Shown: one piece after another, positions 45,589 through 48,213 of the stretch
Layout of the letters: the number at the start of each line of letters is the position of its first letter
Position numbering within the stretch: the first letter of the stretch is position 1
Source: Pseudomonadota bacterium
GTDB taxonomy: Bacteria > Pseudomonadota > Gammaproteobacteria > Burkholderiales > Sulfuriferulaceae
Assembly: GCA_021845925.1 (NCBI GenBank)
Contig: JAJZUW010000014.1
Span: 1-48,213 of the forward strand
Direction of reading: 5' to 3'
Length of the DNA stretch: 48,213 bases
The notes under the pieces: model-generated
What the model was told of the DNA's origin: nothing
The model's database searches: none
Seen by the model: the letters and a program-made list of their open reading frames with translations, nothing else
Position numbers and translations under genes: made by a program

Positions 45589-45594
45589 TATACT
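45589..45594 (+). promoter_or_regulatory. -10 box candidate for cysM
   Basis: TATACT preceded by GC lies 34 bases before the cysM ATG. The -35 region is weak (TTGCGC is too far, 22 bases), so an activator such as CysB could be needed; no CysB site was confirmed. Confidence 0.35.
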
Positions 45595-45627
45595 CGTTGC
45601 ATTCGTCAGCAAATCCGATTCTGTCCA

Positions 45628-47535
<1,908 letters not shown>

Positions 47536-47566
47536 TGTAGCACTGTAGCTGCGGCATTCTTCACTG

Positions 47567-48213
47567 GTATTTTTCTGTCATTCTGCGCGGAGCGAAGCGA
47601 AGTCGCAGAATCTGGTCATGTACGGATTGAGGTTGCCGGATCTGTGGATTCCGCGACTACGCGCGGAATGATGATGTGAAAAGATGTGGCGTGGTGTCTG
47701 CGGGGCATTCTTCCGTCATTCTGCGCGGAGCGAAGCGAAGTCGCAGAATCTGGTCATGTACGGATTGAGGTTGCCGGATCTGTGGATTCCGCGACTACGC
47801 GCGGAATGACGATGTGAAAAGATGTGGCGTGGTGTCTGCGGGGCATTCTTCCGTCATTCTGCGCGGAGCGAAGCGAAGTCGCAGAATCTGGTCATGTACG
47901 GATTGAGGTTGCCGGATCTGTGGATTCCGCGACTATGCGCGGAATGATGATGTGAAAAGATGTGGCGTGGTGTCTGCGAGGCATTCTTCCGTCATTCTGC
48001 GCGGAGCGAAGCGAAGTCGCAGAATCTGGTCATGTACGGATTGAGGTTGCCGGATCTGTGGATTCCGCGACTACGCGCGGAATGATGATGTGAAAAGATG
48101 TGGCGTGGTGTCTGCGGGGCATTCTTCCGTCATTCTGCGCGGAGCGAAGCGAAGTCGCAGAATCTGGTCATGTACGGATTGAGGTTGCCGGATCTGTGGA
48201 TTCCGCGACTATG
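47567..48213. repeat. Tandem array of 138-bp units, running off the window
   Basis: Units start at 47567 (diverged first bases), 47705, 47843, 47981 and 48119 (partial), with an exact 138-bp period and only a few base differences. Each unit holds one head hairpin (tcattctgcg ... cgcagaatc), one tail hairpin (attccgcg ... cgcggaat) and a linker with gatgtggcgtggtgtctgcg. It is the same family as the other repeat clusters but with a different linker. No coding sequence is supported. Confidence 0.9.

Noticed and set aside
47567-48213. CRISPR array
   Set aside because: Units of 138 bases are identical over their whole length with no variable spacers, and there are no cas genes.

Overview
The window looks like a piece of a betaproteobacterial chromosome (moderately GC-rich). 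The strongest pointer is the long conserved block rpsB-tsf-pyrH-frr-uppS-cdsA-dxr-rseP-bamA-skp-lpxD-fabZ-lpxA-lpxB-rnhB (about 20.9-35.1 kb), with tight spacing and ATGA-type overlaps, as found in many Beta- and Gammaproteobacteria. A sulfide:quinone oxidoreductase with all three redox cysteines, and a divergent sulfide-type sigma-54 activator, suggest an organism that meets and oxidises sulfide. I cannot name genus or species from sequence alone.

Layout. 1-3.9 kb is an accessory zone: ends of IS66-type elements and a 5'-truncated IS66 transposase, a remnant of an IS3-type transposase, a MNT/HEPN toxin-antitoxin-like pair, and dense palindromic repeats. 3.9-7.3 kb encodes a five-PAS diguanylate cyclase, preceded by a broken duplicate of its own N-terminus. 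7.35-9.5 kb holds a MazEF-like pair (with an apparently shortened toxin) and a CYTH-CHAD triphosphatase. 9.6-12.4 kb is the sqr/FisR-like divergon, with a sigma-54 promoter and two matching palindromic operators. 12.5-16.5 kb is a translationally coupled three-gene cassette (PLP decarboxylase, ATP-grasp enzyme, PLP fold-type I enzyme) that looks biosynthetic and that I cannot assign to a known pathway. 16.6-20.7 kb has an ABC-F ATPase (YheS type), a small ORF with six consecutive cysteines, and a degenerate EAL-CBS-GGDDF protein.

20.7-35.5 kb is the translation / isoprenoid / outer-membrane assembly / lipid A superoperon, ending in a membrane protein and a bidirectional terminator. 35.6-38.9 kb has a TonB-dependent receptor and divergent dnaQ. 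39.2-43.6 kb is a leftward operon mfd-serB-HMA metallochaperone. 43.8-47.5 kb has a secreted SCP2-like protein, transaldolase, then rightward cysM-tadA-D,D-carboxypeptidase. The window ends inside a 138-bp tandem array built from the same palindromic repeat that is scattered in the accessory zones (13 copies of its head hairpin in the window).

The parts most worth following are the sqr/FisR-like control region, the 12.5-16.5 kb cassette, the hexacysteine ORF, and the repeat family with its tandem amplification. No tRNA, rRNA or CRISPR was recognised.
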